From assembly GCA_003259005.1 (NCBI GenBank), contig QLII01000001.1:4046501-4110500 (forward strand): DNA of 64,000 bases. The letters run 5' to 3'. Made by a program: the position numbers and the translations under genes. The DNA comes from Spirosoma telluris (lineage in GTDB: Bacteria > Bacteroidota > Bacteroidia > Cytophagales > Spirosomataceae). The notes beneath the pieces were generated by a model. That model ran no database searches, was not told the DNA's origin, and worked only from the letters and a program-made list of their open reading frames with translations. This document shows positions 43,473 through 52,093 of the stretch, one piece after another. Positions within the stretch are counted from its first letter, which is position 1. Each line of letters begins with the position of its first letter.

Positions 43473-43733
43473 TTAAGCGTCTACCGGCTTAGCGACGACT
43501 TTAGGCTTCTTGGCGGCTACTTTTTTCGGCTTTTTAGTCGCTTTGACAGCTTTCTCACCTGCCTTATGTTTCTTTTCTTCCTTCGCCAGAAGTTTAACTA
43601 ATTTCTTGGCTAGTTTGTCGGCGGCTTTCTCAATAGCCTTTTTCGCTTTCTTCGACTGCTTGATCGATTCGCTTATCTTCGTTTCAACAGACGTAGCAAT
43701 CGACTCAGCGAGGGCCTTTTTTTTAGCTTTCAT
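43473..43733 (-). CDS. Lysine-rich histone H1-like protein
   Basis: The 86-residue protein is about one third lysine. Its N-terminal ~50 residues form an alternating Lys/Ala/Glu amphipathic helix (SIKQSKKAKKAIEKAADKL), and its C-terminus is an Ala/Lys/Pro tail (TKKPKKVAAKKPKVVAKP) like the C-terminal domain of eukaryotic H1 and bacterial Hc1-type proteins. It probably binds and compacts DNA non-specifically. There is no signal peptide. It stands alone with its own convergent terminator region. Confidence 0.75.
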   Translation of the reverse strand: MKAKKKALAESIATSVETKISESIKQSKKAKKAIEKAADKLAKKLVKLLAKEEKKHKAGEKAVKATKKPKKVAAKKPKVVAKPVDA

Positions 43734-44050
43734 TATTCGGTTTTGTTAGTGCCTGGAGGTAATAAAAAAATCTACAAATAACTACGAAAAAAAAGGCATA
43801 AACAAAAGCCCAATGTTAAGTTTTTGTTATCATTTAGTCGTTTTTTTTTGTGTTTCAATGCCGTTGACTAAACACAAAAAAGCCTGAAATTGGCCAGTAG
43901 AGGCTGAAAACAATAGCGACTCACTCAGTATGTAGCCCTAGACTGAGTGAGTCGCTAAAACAGGGCAAATTTTTCCTTTACCTGCGTTGTCACATACTGT
44001 AGCACCAGACGCTGGCCAGCCAGCACCCCACGAAACCATACACATCTGCT
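43734..44050. other. AT-rich intergenic region with a perfect hairpin
   Basis: This 317-base gap contains poly-A/T tracts near the histone-like gene start and, at 43915-43956, a perfect 15-bp inverted repeat (AGCGACTCACTCAGT type). It fits a terminator of the leftward gene ending at 44051, being followed on the minus strand by a short T-rich stretch. No open frame is supported. Confidence 0.6.
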
Positions 44051-44766
44051 CTATTTCGGTGCTTGTTTTGTCTCCCGTTTATAGGTGAGTAAGCGACCTC
44101 TGACTGCGCTCATAACCTGATTCAATTGCCTATATGATTGACTCTGGGTGAGCTGTATAGTTCGAAGTATTTCAGCTTCCCGGGAAGCTTCCAGCGTTAA
44201 TTCATTAAACTGACGCGCCTGCTCCCGAAATTCCTTCAGACAATAGGCGGGATTAACGGGGATGAAATTAACAATCTGTAATAGGTCTAGTAACCAACTG
44301 AAGTATTGCCCCAGCAACGCATACGAATCTTCATGCAGGCGCAAGTCTTTATAATGGACTGGCTTTCGCCGGTTAGCCGGAAAACTGGGAAGCGATAATC
44401 GGTGGATTTTCAGATACAGTATTTTAATCAGATCGTTGGCTACCGTCCCCCTTTAAATTGGTAGCCCGTATCCTCCCACAGTCGCTCGTTTATCGGCTTT
44501 ATACCACACTCAGCATCGTATGTTAATTGGGTGCGTTTCTCACAAACCTCCCAGTACCGATACCATTGTTCATCAAACTGCTGATTGGTCAATTCAATCC
44601 GTTGGATGAGTGCCAGAAGAACCGATTCTTCCGAGGGAGAGTCATTGCCAGATGCATTCGCCCATTTTCTCAGGCTGGCGCTGAGTTCAACAGCTTGAGC
44701 GAGCTTTTTGGCCAATGAACCTTCATAAGGTGTTAGGAAACTGGTTTCTCTGACTGGGATTCCCAT
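44051..44766 (-). CDS. Protein of unknown function (238 aa, one frameshift)
   Basis: Two minus-strand frames join into one 238-residue protein if one G is restored in the run at 44447-44451; the bridging sequence then reads through without stops. The N-terminal half is helical (SLAKKLAQAVELSASLRKWA, then LALIQRIELTNQQFDEQWY), and so is the C-terminal half (LGQYFSWLLDLLQIVNF). No signal peptide, metal motif or known family is visible. The charge pattern suggests a soluble helical bundle. It diverges from the TonB receptor 2 operon, with a 645-base shared upstream region. Confidence 0.65.
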
Positions 44767-44981
44767 AAAATGGCCGTAAAAAGAACCCGACCTCCTGTTT
44801 AGAAAAAAAAGTTTTTGTTAATGCAACTCACCCGTTCGTAATAGTTTGCTAACAAACCTATCCTGAAGTAATTATTCGAATTAGTTAATGTTACATTTCA
44901 AGTTGACAAGCCAACTAATCAGGCAAATAAACCACAACAAATCATGAGTTAAAAAAGGATTAAGAAGAGATAATAGAAGCG

Positions 44982-45011
44982 TAATCTTGGGATAATCTTG
45001 GGGTAATCTTG
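44982..45011 (+). promoter_or_regulatory. Triple 11-bp-phased direct repeat TAATCTTG
   Basis: TAATCTTG occurs at 44982, 44993 and 45004, each exactly 11 bases apart. The repeats put the sites on one DNA face, as expected for cooperative binding by an OmpR/PhoB-type regulator. The sequence differs from the GTTnnC and TTAACA pairs, so a second regulator is possible. Confidence 0.55.
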
Positions 45012-45282
45012 CGTCAGTAGGTTTGTAGACCGAACGTGGTCAAGCATTCACCTACTAAGCGTGACAAGCATTAATTCCCTTCCCTACTTATAAAACAGGA
45101 CAGTGCCCGAAACGGTCATAGCATGACCCAATCATCCACTCATTATCTCAAATTGGTGTCGCACGAAAAAGCTGGGGCTTTGCTCTGGCTTTTTTCTTTA
45201 GCGCTTATGGTTGGTATACGTTTCCCCGGTTAGGGCAAGCCGGGCAATTTCAGGATTGCCTTCAACCAACAACTTTAACGAG

Positions 45283-45337
45283 TTAACATTGGCTTAACAC
45301 CTGTCCAATTTCGTTGACTTAGCTTTGCGGTGTCAAC
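45283..45337 (+). promoter_or_regulatory. Pho-box-like repeat and promoter of TonB receptor 2
   Basis: TTAACA occurs at 45283 and 45294, separated by five bases, which equals the spacing of Bacillus PhoP and E. coli PhoB repeats. A -7 element TAGCTTTG lies at 45320-45327 inside a 6-bp inverted repeat (GTTGAC at 45313, GTCAAC at 45332). The initiation region resembles that of receptor 1 (TTTGCGGnnTCAACT). Confidence 0.55.
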
Positions 45338-45411
45338 TTCCTTCCTACAATAAAGGATTGACACTCTTTAACTTGTATTGGGTTAATCCCTTCATTTTAT
45401 TAAACTTCTTT

Positions 45412-48225
45412 ATGCTAAGCAAACGCTACTCCTGGCTGGTTGCGTCCATCTGTTTATTACTCACCACCTCACTTTTTGCTCAAACACCTGGTATCATTAA
45501 AGGGCAGATAACGGATCTTCTCAATAAAGAAGCATTGATTGGAGCCGGTGTACTCGTTAAGGGAACATCGCTAGGTGGTAGCACAGACATTGAAGGCAAC
45601 TTCATTATTAATCGGGTTCCGGCTGGTCGATATACACTCGTTATTTCGTCGGTTGGCTATCAAACCACTGAGATTCCGAACATCACCGTAGATCCTGATA
45701 AGATAACCTTAATCAACACGACGCTGGCTACCGATCAGAAAAGCCTTCAGGAGGTAGTTGTACGGGCATCTCGCAACAAAAACACGGAGATTGCGGTCAT
45801 CTCGCAGATTCGCGAGGCCCAGCAGGTTGTGAGCGGTATCTCGGCCGAGCAAATTGTTAAGTCGCAGGATCGGGATGCGGCCGAAGTGGTTCGCCGTATT
45901 CCGGGTGTCACCATCGTTGACAACCGCTTCATTAACATTCGGGGGTTGAATGACCGGTATAACACGGTCTGGTTAAATGATGCCGTCGCGCCGAGTTCGG
46001 AAACGGACCGTAAAGCGTTTTCATTCGATATTATTCCGGCGAATCTACTGGACCGGGTGCTGATTTTTAAGACGCCCTCGCCCGAACTACCCGGCGATTT
46101 TGCCGGAGGCATGGTAAAGGTATATACCCGTCAGCCAAGCTTTACCGAGCGATCGCTTAACATCAGTTATACGGTTGGAGCGCGTGCCGGAACTACATTT
46201 AACAACTTCACGCAGGACGTAACGAGCAACAAAGATTGGCTGGGCCTAGGCTATGGCGACCGCAAGCTTCCAACAGCTACACCAGATGTCAACGGGGTAA
46301 TTCCGACAGCGCAGGCCAAATCGTTTCCCAATACCTACCCACTCACCACGAAATCAGCAATGCCTGATCAGCGATTTAACCTCAGCTATCTGACAGGAAT
46401 TAAGCTCGGCAACAAATCGCTGGGTAGTTTATCAGCAATCAATTACTCCAATACATTTACGACGTTTAACATTAATCGATTAGACGCCTTTCGCGAAAAC
46501 GTTTACAATCAGGATAAGCAATATTCTAACAACGTTCGCCTGGGTCTGATGCAGAACTTCATCTATTCCTTTGGGAACGGGTCTAAATTAGAGTTTCGCA
46601 ACATGTTTAACCAACTGTCGCGCAATCAGGTAACCACCCGTAATAGCTTTGACGAACAGGGCGTTAACCAGACCAAGTACAGCTATGCGATGGGCTACCA
46701 GAGCCGACTGGCTTACAATGGCCAACTGGCCGGTTCGCATACAGTCGATTATAAAGGTGGGCTGGCAATCGACTGGGTGTTGGGATACGCTAACTCGAAC
46801 AAACACGAACCCGACTACCGCCGGTTACAGTACAACGCTCAAAGCAATCAGGCTATCCTACCACAAAGTGGAGTTGATTTGTTCACCGGTTCGCGTTTGT
46901 ATCAGGACTTGCAGGAAAATATTTACAGCCTCAATCTGGGTGTAAAACAAAAATTAAACGACAAGCTGGAAATCAGCCTGGGTACGTACATTGAAAATAA
47001 AGATCGTACGTTCACCGCACGCCAGTTTGGCTACTCTCTATCGTCGATCAGACCTAATTATACCCAGCTATTATCACAACCCGTTGGGCAAATTTTCAAT
47101 ACAAGCAATGTTGAAAAAGGAGTAGGGTTCGACTTTGAGGAAGACGGCAATAGCATTTCAACAGTACCTGGTGTAAAGGCAAATTACAGTTACGACGCCA
47201 CGAATAAGCTGGCGGCTGGCTACCTATCTGCCAATTACACATCGGGCAAAATAAAACTGTTGTTCGGAGCCCGCTTTGAGCACAATGTGCAGTCGATTGT
47301 GGCGGGTTTACAGGGCACTCCTATTAATCGCAGCATTACGACGGATAAACTATTACCATCCATAAACTTTAGCTACAACATTACGGAGAAATCTCTTTTC
47401 CGACTCGCGTATGGCCGGACATTGAACCGCCCCGAATTCCGCGAATGGGCGCCGTTTGTTTATTACGACTTTGATTTGAATGCACTTACGTATGGCTCTC
47501 TTTATCTGCCATCTGCCGGGAACGGTACCGTAGGCACGTTGCTGAAAGTAGCCGACATTGATAATTTCGATCTACGCTATGAGTATTACCCGTCCGATGG
47601 AGAAAGCATCCATTTTGGGGTTTTCTACAAGAATTTCAAAAACCCCATCGAGTCCAGTATCGCAAATAATCCATCGAACCTGGCCTTCACATTTATCAAT
47701 GCACCTAGTGCGTATGCCGCCGGTATTGAACTTGACGTTCGAAAGAAATTGGACTTCCTGGGTGGTTCCGTATTTAAAAACATGATGGTTTTGTTTAACG
47801 GATCATTAATTAAAAGTGAAGTTAAAGTGGGTGACCAGGAATCCTGGACGCCTAACCGCAAGTTGCAGGGTCAATCGCCCTATGTAGTTAACCTGGGCCT
47901 ATATTACCAAACCAATACCTGGCAATTCTCGGGACTCTACAATGTATTCGGCCAGCGTATTGTGTATGTAGGCAGTGGCAACCCGCCTTTTTCAGAAGTT
48001 GTCGAGATGCCCCGTAATACGGTCGATATAACGGTTACCCGTACGATCAGTGATCGTTTCTCCATCAACGCTGGTGTATCGAACCTACTCAATCAACGGG
48101 TATTGTACCTTCAGGACGACCCGAACCACAAGAACAATACCTTCGAACGGGCAAGTGATCCTCGCTTTATCGATTACAAACCTGGCAGTTATTATACCCT
48201 CGGTGTTCGGTACCGTTTCCTCTAG
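45412..48225 (+). CDS. TonB-dependent outer-membrane receptor 2
   Basis: The intact 937-residue receptor begins at the ATG at 45412 with a signal peptide (YSWLVASICLLLTTSLFAQ). A carboxypeptidase-regulatory-like domain (~25-110; GAGVLVKGTSLGGSTDIEGN) precedes the plug (~130-250; AAEVVRRIPGVTIVDNRF, NIRGLNDRYNTVWLND, FDIIPANLLDRVLIFKT). A large beta-barrel ends in GSYYTLGVRYRFL. The plug differs clearly from receptor 1, so the two probably take different ligands. It is followed by a strong hairpin and then another beta-helix lipoprotein gene, repeating the arrangement of receptor 1. Confidence 0.93.
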   Translation: MLSKRYSWLVASICLLLTTSLFAQTPGIIKGQITDLLNKEALIGAGVLVKGTSLGGSTDIEGNFIINRVPAGRYTLVISSVGYQTTEIPNITVDPDKITLINTTLATDQKSLQEVVVRASRNKNTEIAVISQIREAQQVVSGISAEQIVKSQDRDAAEVVRRIPGVTIVDNRFINIRGLNDRYNTVWLNDAVAPSSETDRKAFSFDIIPANLLDRVLIFKTPSPELPGDFAGGMVKVYTRQPSFTERSLNISYTVGARAGTTFNNFTQDVTSNKDWLGLGYGDRKLPTATPDVNGVIPTAQAKSFPNTYPLTTKSAMPDQRFNLSYLTGIKLGNKSLGSLSAINYSNTFTTFNINRLDAFRENVYNQDKQYSNNVRLGLMQNFIYSFGNGSKLEFRNMFNQLSRNQVTTRNSFDEQGVNQTKYSYAMGYQSRLAYNGQLAGSHTVDYKGGLAIDWVLGYANSNKHEPDYRRLQYNAQSNQAILPQSGVDLFTGSRLYQDLQENIYSLNLGVKQKLNDKLEISLGTYIENKDRTFTARQFGYSLSSIRPNYTQLLSQPVGQIFNTSNVEKGVGFDFEEDGNSISTVPGVKANYSYDATNKLAAGYLSANYTSGKIKLLFGARFEHNVQSIVAGLQGTPINRSITTDKLLPSINFSYNITEKSLFRLAYGRTLNRPEFREWAPFVYYDFDLNALTYGSLYLPSAGNGTVGTLLKVADIDNFDLRYEYYPSDGESIHFGVFYKNFKNPIESSIANNPSNLAFTFINAPSAYAAGIELDVRKKLDFLGGSVFKNMMVLFNGSLIKSEVKVGDQESWTPNRKLQGQSPYVVNLGLYYQTNTWQFSGLYNVFGQRIVYVGSGNPPFSEVVEMPRNTVDITVTRTISDRFSINAGVSNLLNQRVLYLQDDPNHKNNTFERASDPRFIDYKPGSYYTLGVRYRFL

Positions 48226-48240
48226 AAAAAGCCTTTAACA

Positions 48241-48281
48241 CAAACGCCCTCTCCGACAATTTCTGTCCGGGAGGGCGTTTG
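48241..48281 (+). terminator. Strong hairpin after TonB receptor 2
   Basis: A perfect 11-bp stem (CAAACGCCCTC/GAGGGCGTTTG) encloses a further CCGACA/TGTCCGG pairing. No clear T-run follows, as often in Bacteroidota 3' hairpins. Confidence 0.7.
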
Positions 48282-48315
48282 CGTTAAAATTTACATTACT
48301 AATCAACAACGCTTA

Positions 48316-48332
48316 TTAACAATTTAGTAACT
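48316..48332 (+). promoter_or_regulatory. Possible TTAACA/GTAACT 11-bp repeat
   Basis: TTAACA at 48316 and GTAACT at 48327 are 11 bases apart, 76 bases before the lipoprotein start. A further TTAAC lies at 48336 but is out of phase. The match is weaker than at 45283. Confidence 0.35.
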
Positions 48333-48407
48333 CTTTTAACACTGATAATCAGAGGCTTTTCAGGCAATTTTGCCCGGTCAAAACGATTCTTAAAAAACAT
48401 TTCCCTA

Positions 48408-50234
48408 ATGAAAGTCAAAAACACACTTACTCGCCATTTTATGCTGACGATTGTCAGTCTGATGGTAGGAAGTATCTTTTTTGCCTCCTGCAAAAAAGAC
48501 GATGAAACTACCCCTACTCCGACGCTAAGCATCTCGAGCTTCTCGCCAGCTTCAGGAGCAGCCGGTACGGTAGTAACCATTGCCGGTACGGGTTTTAGTT
48601 CTACACCTGCCAGCAACAGTGTAACGTTCGGTACAACGGCCGCTACAGTACTGGCCGCTACGCCAACCGCATTGGTCGTAAGTGTACCAGCTGGTATCTC
48701 TGGCAATTTCCCTATTTCGGTTTCGCAGACTGGGGTAGCTGCGGTTAGTTCGTCAAGCCAGTTCAATGTAACTACAACATTAAGCAAACCGGTAGTCACG
48801 CTGGCGGCAGCCATCACGGCGAACCAGAACTGGACAGCCGACAATATCTATTTACTAACCGGCTTCGTATATGTACGTAGCGGTGTAACGGTAACCATTG
48901 CGCCAGGTACGATCATCAAAGGGGATAAGCTCTCGAAAGGCACCCTGATTTTTGAACCAGGTTCTAAAATCATGGCTCAGGGTACAGCTGCCCAGCCTAT
49001 TATCTTCACGTCAAACCTGGCTCCCGGCCTACGAAACCTGGGTGACTGGGGTGGACTGGTTATATGTGGTAAAGGTCCTCATAACGCTGCTACGGGCGTA
49101 ACGGATGCATCAAAACTACCCGTTGTAGAAGGTGGCCCAACCACACAGGTATCGGCTATTGATGGTCAACGTAACGATGCTGATAATTCGGGAATACTGA
49201 GTTATGTTCGGATTGAGTGGGCTGGTGTGGCCTTAACACCAAATAACGAGATCAATGGTCTATCACTTTATGCAGTTGGCTCAGGTACGCAAATCGATCA
49301 CATTCAGGTTTCCTACGCCAATGACGATTCAATTGAATCATTTGGTGGCTTGCAGAACATGAAGTATACAGTGCTGTATCGGGGTATTGATGACGATTAC
49401 GATACAGATAATGGGTATTCAGGCCTAGTGCAGTTTGGTCTTAGCATCCGTGACCTGACCATTGCTGACCAATCTGGTTCGAAGGCGTATGAGTCAGATA
49501 ACGATGCTGCCGGCGATGCAGCTCTGCCTCAAACCTCAGTTGTGTATAGCAACATGACGAACATCGGGCCCACATCCGTAACGATGAACGCAGCGGGTAC
49601 GGCAGCTGTTGTGGCCGCTTCGACAGCGAATCCAAATGCCTCCGCTCAGAGCGCCAACTATGTATCAGCCGTACATATCCGCCGGAATTCGGCCCTTAGC
49701 TTGTTCAACTCAGTCGTACTGGGCTGGCCTGCGGGCGTATTACTGGACGGCACAAACGTTGCCACTAACGTTGCTTCGGGTAAAGTGGTGTTGTCAAACA
49801 ACATTATTGGTGGTAACCTAACAGGAACCGTAAATGGGGTGGCTAACTCCAATCGGGATATCATTTACATTTCAGGATCAGGCGGTGCTGGTAGCTTAAC
49901 ACCGATTAACCAGTTGGGCCCTGATTCATCGGCCTTCGGAGCAGCTGTTGGCCCAGTCACGGTTCTTAACAAAAACAACCGTCGGTTACCAACTACAGCT
50001 TCCTTCCTGCTGACGAATGCCTTCAACTATGATCCTCAGTCAAACGGCTCAAAACCAGATATTACACCAGCAACGGGATCGCCTGCTCTGACGGGTGCTG
50101 CCTACACACATGCTAAACTAGCGCCCGCATTCTTCGACAAAACACCGACTTATGTTGGTGCTGCCGGTACGTCGAGCAATTTTACAACAGAAGCCTGGGT
50201 TAGCTTTAGCCCGCAGTTCACTGTTTATCAATAA
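48408..50234 (+). CDS. IPT-domain beta-helix lipoprotein 2 (TonB-linked)
   Basis: The 608-residue protein has a lipoprotein signal (SIFFASC, Cys ~28) and a Thr/Pro linker. One IPT/TIG domain covers ~42-122 (ISSFSPASGAAGTVVTIAGT). The long remainder is a beta-helix-like region (NIYLLTGFVYVRSGVTVTIA, GTLIFEPGSKIMAQGTAAQP, LGDWGGLVICG). Several Asp-rich turns (RGIDDDYDTDNGYSG, AYESDNDAAGD) may bind calcium. The domain plan repeats that of the lipoprotein at 41020, plus the IPT module. It most likely sits on the outer membrane with TonB receptor 2. It is not SusD-like: no TPR-helical SusD pattern is present. Confidence 0.8.
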   Translation: MKVKNTLTRHFMLTIVSLMVGSIFFASCKKDDETTPTPTLSISSFSPASGAAGTVVTIAGTGFSSTPASNSVTFGTTAATVLAATPTALVVSVPAGISGNFPISVSQTGVAAVSSSSQFNVTTTLSKPVVTLAAAITANQNWTADNIYLLTGFVYVRSGVTVTIAPGTIIKGDKLSKGTLIFEPGSKIMAQGTAAQPIIFTSNLAPGLRNLGDWGGLVICGKGPHNAATGVTDASKLPVVEGGPTTQVSAIDGQRNDADNSGILSYVRIEWAGVALTPNNEINGLSLYAVGSGTQIDHIQVSYANDDSIESFGGLQNMKYTVLYRGIDDDYDTDNGYSGLVQFGLSIRDLTIADQSGSKAYESDNDAAGDAALPQTSVVYSNMTNIGPTSVTMNAAGTAAVVAASTANPNASAQSANYVSAVHIRRNSALSLFNSVVLGWPAGVLLDGTNVATNVASGKVVLSNNIIGGNLTGTVNGVANSNRDIIYISGSGGAGSLTPINQLGPDSSAFGAAVGPVTVLNKNNRRLPTTASFLLTNAFNYDPQSNGSKPDITPATGSPALTGAAYTHAKLAPAFFDKTPTYVGAAGTSSNFTTEAWVSFSPQFTVYQ

Positions 50235-50255
50235 ATTACATTCACCAATTTATTT

Positions 50256-50296
50256 CTACAGCAAAGCCTGAGCACATTGCTCAGGCTTTGCTGTAG
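50256..50296 (+). terminator. 19-bp perfect hairpin
   Basis: Arms at 50256-50274 and 50278-50296 (CTACAGCAAAGCCTGAGCA type) pair perfectly around a 3-base loop. It lies just before the next ATG at 50314 and lacks a T-run. Confidence 0.75.
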
Positions 50297-50313
50297 AGGC
50301 ATTTTCACCAACT

Positions 50314-50927
50314 ATGAATTATTTCATTTTCTGCCTGTTCGCTGTAACGGCATGCTTAACCGGGTGTTCCGGCAAAAAAGAGGATCAAACTCAGACTACA
50401 GCCGTCAAAATCTCCCTTCCTGACTCGATTGACCACGCCATTTATGTGTATGACCAACGTCTGGACATTAAAATGAAGCGAAAAGTATATGAGCCTACGC
50501 CCGGTACGCTGGTTACTATACAGAAATGGTATGAATTCGGGGATACGGCCCGCTTAGTCAAAATGCGGGCTGAAACCCTGACAGGTGATACTAAAATGGA
50601 GATTACAGTTTATCACTACATTGAAAACAAGCTGGCCAAGCTACATGAGTATCAATATGACAAGCGATGTGCAGGGAAACAAAGGAATGTATGACAGAAG
50701 CCAAGTATTATTTCGCCAATGATAACTTATTTATGGCCCAGAAACGGGCAAACGATGGAACTCACACAAACCCACCCGTTATTGAGCGAGGCAGTTTTGA
50801 CACTTTTTTGCCCGACAAAAAGCTACTCCTTTCTAAGCTGGAGACACAAAATCAGGTCAATAAAAAATATGCTTCCCTTCCTTTTCCTAAACCTCGGCCA
50901 GAAAAAGGAACACCGGTTAAGATCTAG
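50314..50927 (+). CDS. Small lipoprotein of unknown function (one frameshift)
   Basis: The first frame gives a lipoprotein signal (FIFCLFAVTACLTGC, lipobox LTGC) followed by a charged, beta-rich region. A second frame continues from about 50667 after loss of one base around 50660-50670, giving 204 residues in all. No domain is recognised. It follows beta-helix lipoprotein 2 by 79 bases, separated by a strong hairpin, and may be a minor member of that module. The break is not in an obvious homopolymer, so confidence in the fusion is lower than elsewhere. Confidence 0.55.
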
Positions 50928-50943
50928 TGCTTAAGCAAAATAG

Positions 50944-51033
50944 ATCCTTTGGATTCTAACGATCCTCTTGACAGATAATACATTGATTATCAAAACGAAT
51001 AGAATCCAAAGAATGTATAGAAACAATAGAATC
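50944..51033. repeat. Degenerate GATTC/GAATC array 4
   Basis: GATTC-type (GGATTC, GATCC) copies on the left and GAATC at 51002 and 51029 on the right repeat the polarity of the arrays in the lipid cluster, but with weaker spacing. Confidence 0.4.
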
Positions 51034-51088
51034 TAAATTGAAAAACGCGAGTAAGTTGGGTTGTAAAGTAGCAAAGGGAAGCTGGCGC

Positions 51089-52093
51089 TTAAATACGCTG
51101 GATCAACTCTGCTACTTTATGTACCTCCCGGCCCACAATGTGATCAATAATAGCCTGGGCATGTTCGCGTCCATTCTCGATGAACACTTTCTCGGTATAA
51201 ATCCCGGCCAGCACGGTGCCACAGACGTAAAGCCCTGGTACGTTTGTTTCAAACGTTTCTTTATTAAAAACAGGCACTTGCGTCAGCGGATCTAATTCAA
51301 TACCACAACGGGCAAGCAGTGCCGCGTCGGGAATATAGCCTGTTAGGATAAAGACGAAGTCGGCAGGAATCTGGCTTTCTTCACCGGTTTTCAGGTTCGC
51401 GACCGTCAATTGATGCTCGTCAATCCGGGTAACGCACGAATCGAAAACTGTTTTTATTTTCCCCTCTTTCACCCGATTTTTCACATCGGGCACCAGCCAG
51501 TATTTGACGGTACTCCGAAAATCTTCGCCCCGGTGTACAATCGTGATATTTACATCATGCCGGTATAACTCCAGTGCCGCTTCAACAGCTGAATTGGATG
51601 CGCCGATGATCACTACATTCGTAAACGAATATTTAAACGGTTCATCGTAGTAGTGTGATACATGAGGCAGGTTTTCACCGGGAATATTGAGCCAGCGTGG
51701 ACGCGTGAAATAGCCCGTCGCCATAATCACCTTACGAGCCTGATAGCGATGGCCGGTAGTGGTTGTAATGGTGAATAGCTCTCCTTCTTTCTTCACGTCC
51801 CAGACCTCCTGAAACAGGTTGAAATTCAGGTGGTAATAGGCTGCTGTTTTCCGATAGTACTGGAGCGCTTCATCACGTCCAGCTTTCACAGACGAAATCG
51901 AGAAAGGAAGGCCCCCTATTTCAATGTTTTCGGCGGTCGAAAAAAAGCGCATCCGGCGCGGATACTGCCGGATCGATTCTGTCAGGCTTCCCATTTCCAG
52001 AATCAAGTGGCTTAAACCAGCTTTAGTGGCTTCAATACCGGCAGCCAATCCACAAGGGCCACCGCCAACAATAACAACATCAACTAGTTGCAT
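51089..52093 (-). CDS. YpdA-family NADPH-dependent (bacillithiol) disulfide reductase
   Basis: The 334-residue flavoprotein has two dinucleotide-binding folds: an N-terminal FAD site (VVIVGGGPCGLAAGIEA) and a central NADPH site (VVIIGASNSAVEAALEL). ATGYFTRPRWLNIPG links them, and the C-terminal segment GLYVCGTVLAGIYTEKVFIE carries the FAD-contacting end. The Cys of GGGPCG is the residue reported as redox-active in YpdA. Relatives reduce bacillithiol disulfide, suggesting that this organism makes bacillithiol. No bsh genes lie in the window. It stands alone between the receptor region and an astacin-like gene. Confidence 0.85.
   Translation of the reverse strand: MQLVDVVIVGGGPCGLAAGIEATKAGLSHLILEMGSLTESIRQYPRRMRFFSTAENIEIGGLPFSISSVKAGRDEALQYYRKTAAYYHLNFNLFQEVWDVKKEGELFTITTTTGHRYQARKVIMATGYFTRPRWLNIPGENLPHVSHYYDEPFKYSFTNVVIIGASNSAVEAALELYRHDVNITIVHRGEDFRSTVKYWLVPDVKNRVKEGKIKTVFDSCVTRIDEHQLTVANLKTGEESQIPADFVFILTGYIPDAALLARCGIELDPLTQVPVFNKETFETNVPGLYVCGTVLAGIYTEKVFIENGREHAQAIIDHIVGREVHKVAELIQRI

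Larger units (their letters stand above)
44767..45411. other. Regulatory intergenic region between divergent genes (645 bp)
   Basis: No gene is supported here. The region holds the triple TAATCTTG repeat, a TTAACA-N5-TTAACA pair and a TAGCTTTG promoter element, described separately. A Gly-Cys-rich stem around 45168-45195 flanked by As and Ts might be a further terminator but is imperfect. Confidence 0.6.

Noticed and set aside
44982..45011. CRISPR-like repeat cluster
   Set aside because: Repeats are 8 bases with 3-base gaps, far too short for CRISPR, and no cas gene is near.
45168..45195. Terminator or tRNA remnant in the TonB receptor 2 upstream region
   Set aside because: The pairing is only three strong base pairs plus A/T runs, too weak to annotate; no tRNA cloverleaf can be drawn.
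48408..50234. SusD-like partner of TonB receptor 2
   Set aside because: The protein is an IPT plus beta-helix lipoprotein with no SusD helical/TPR pattern.
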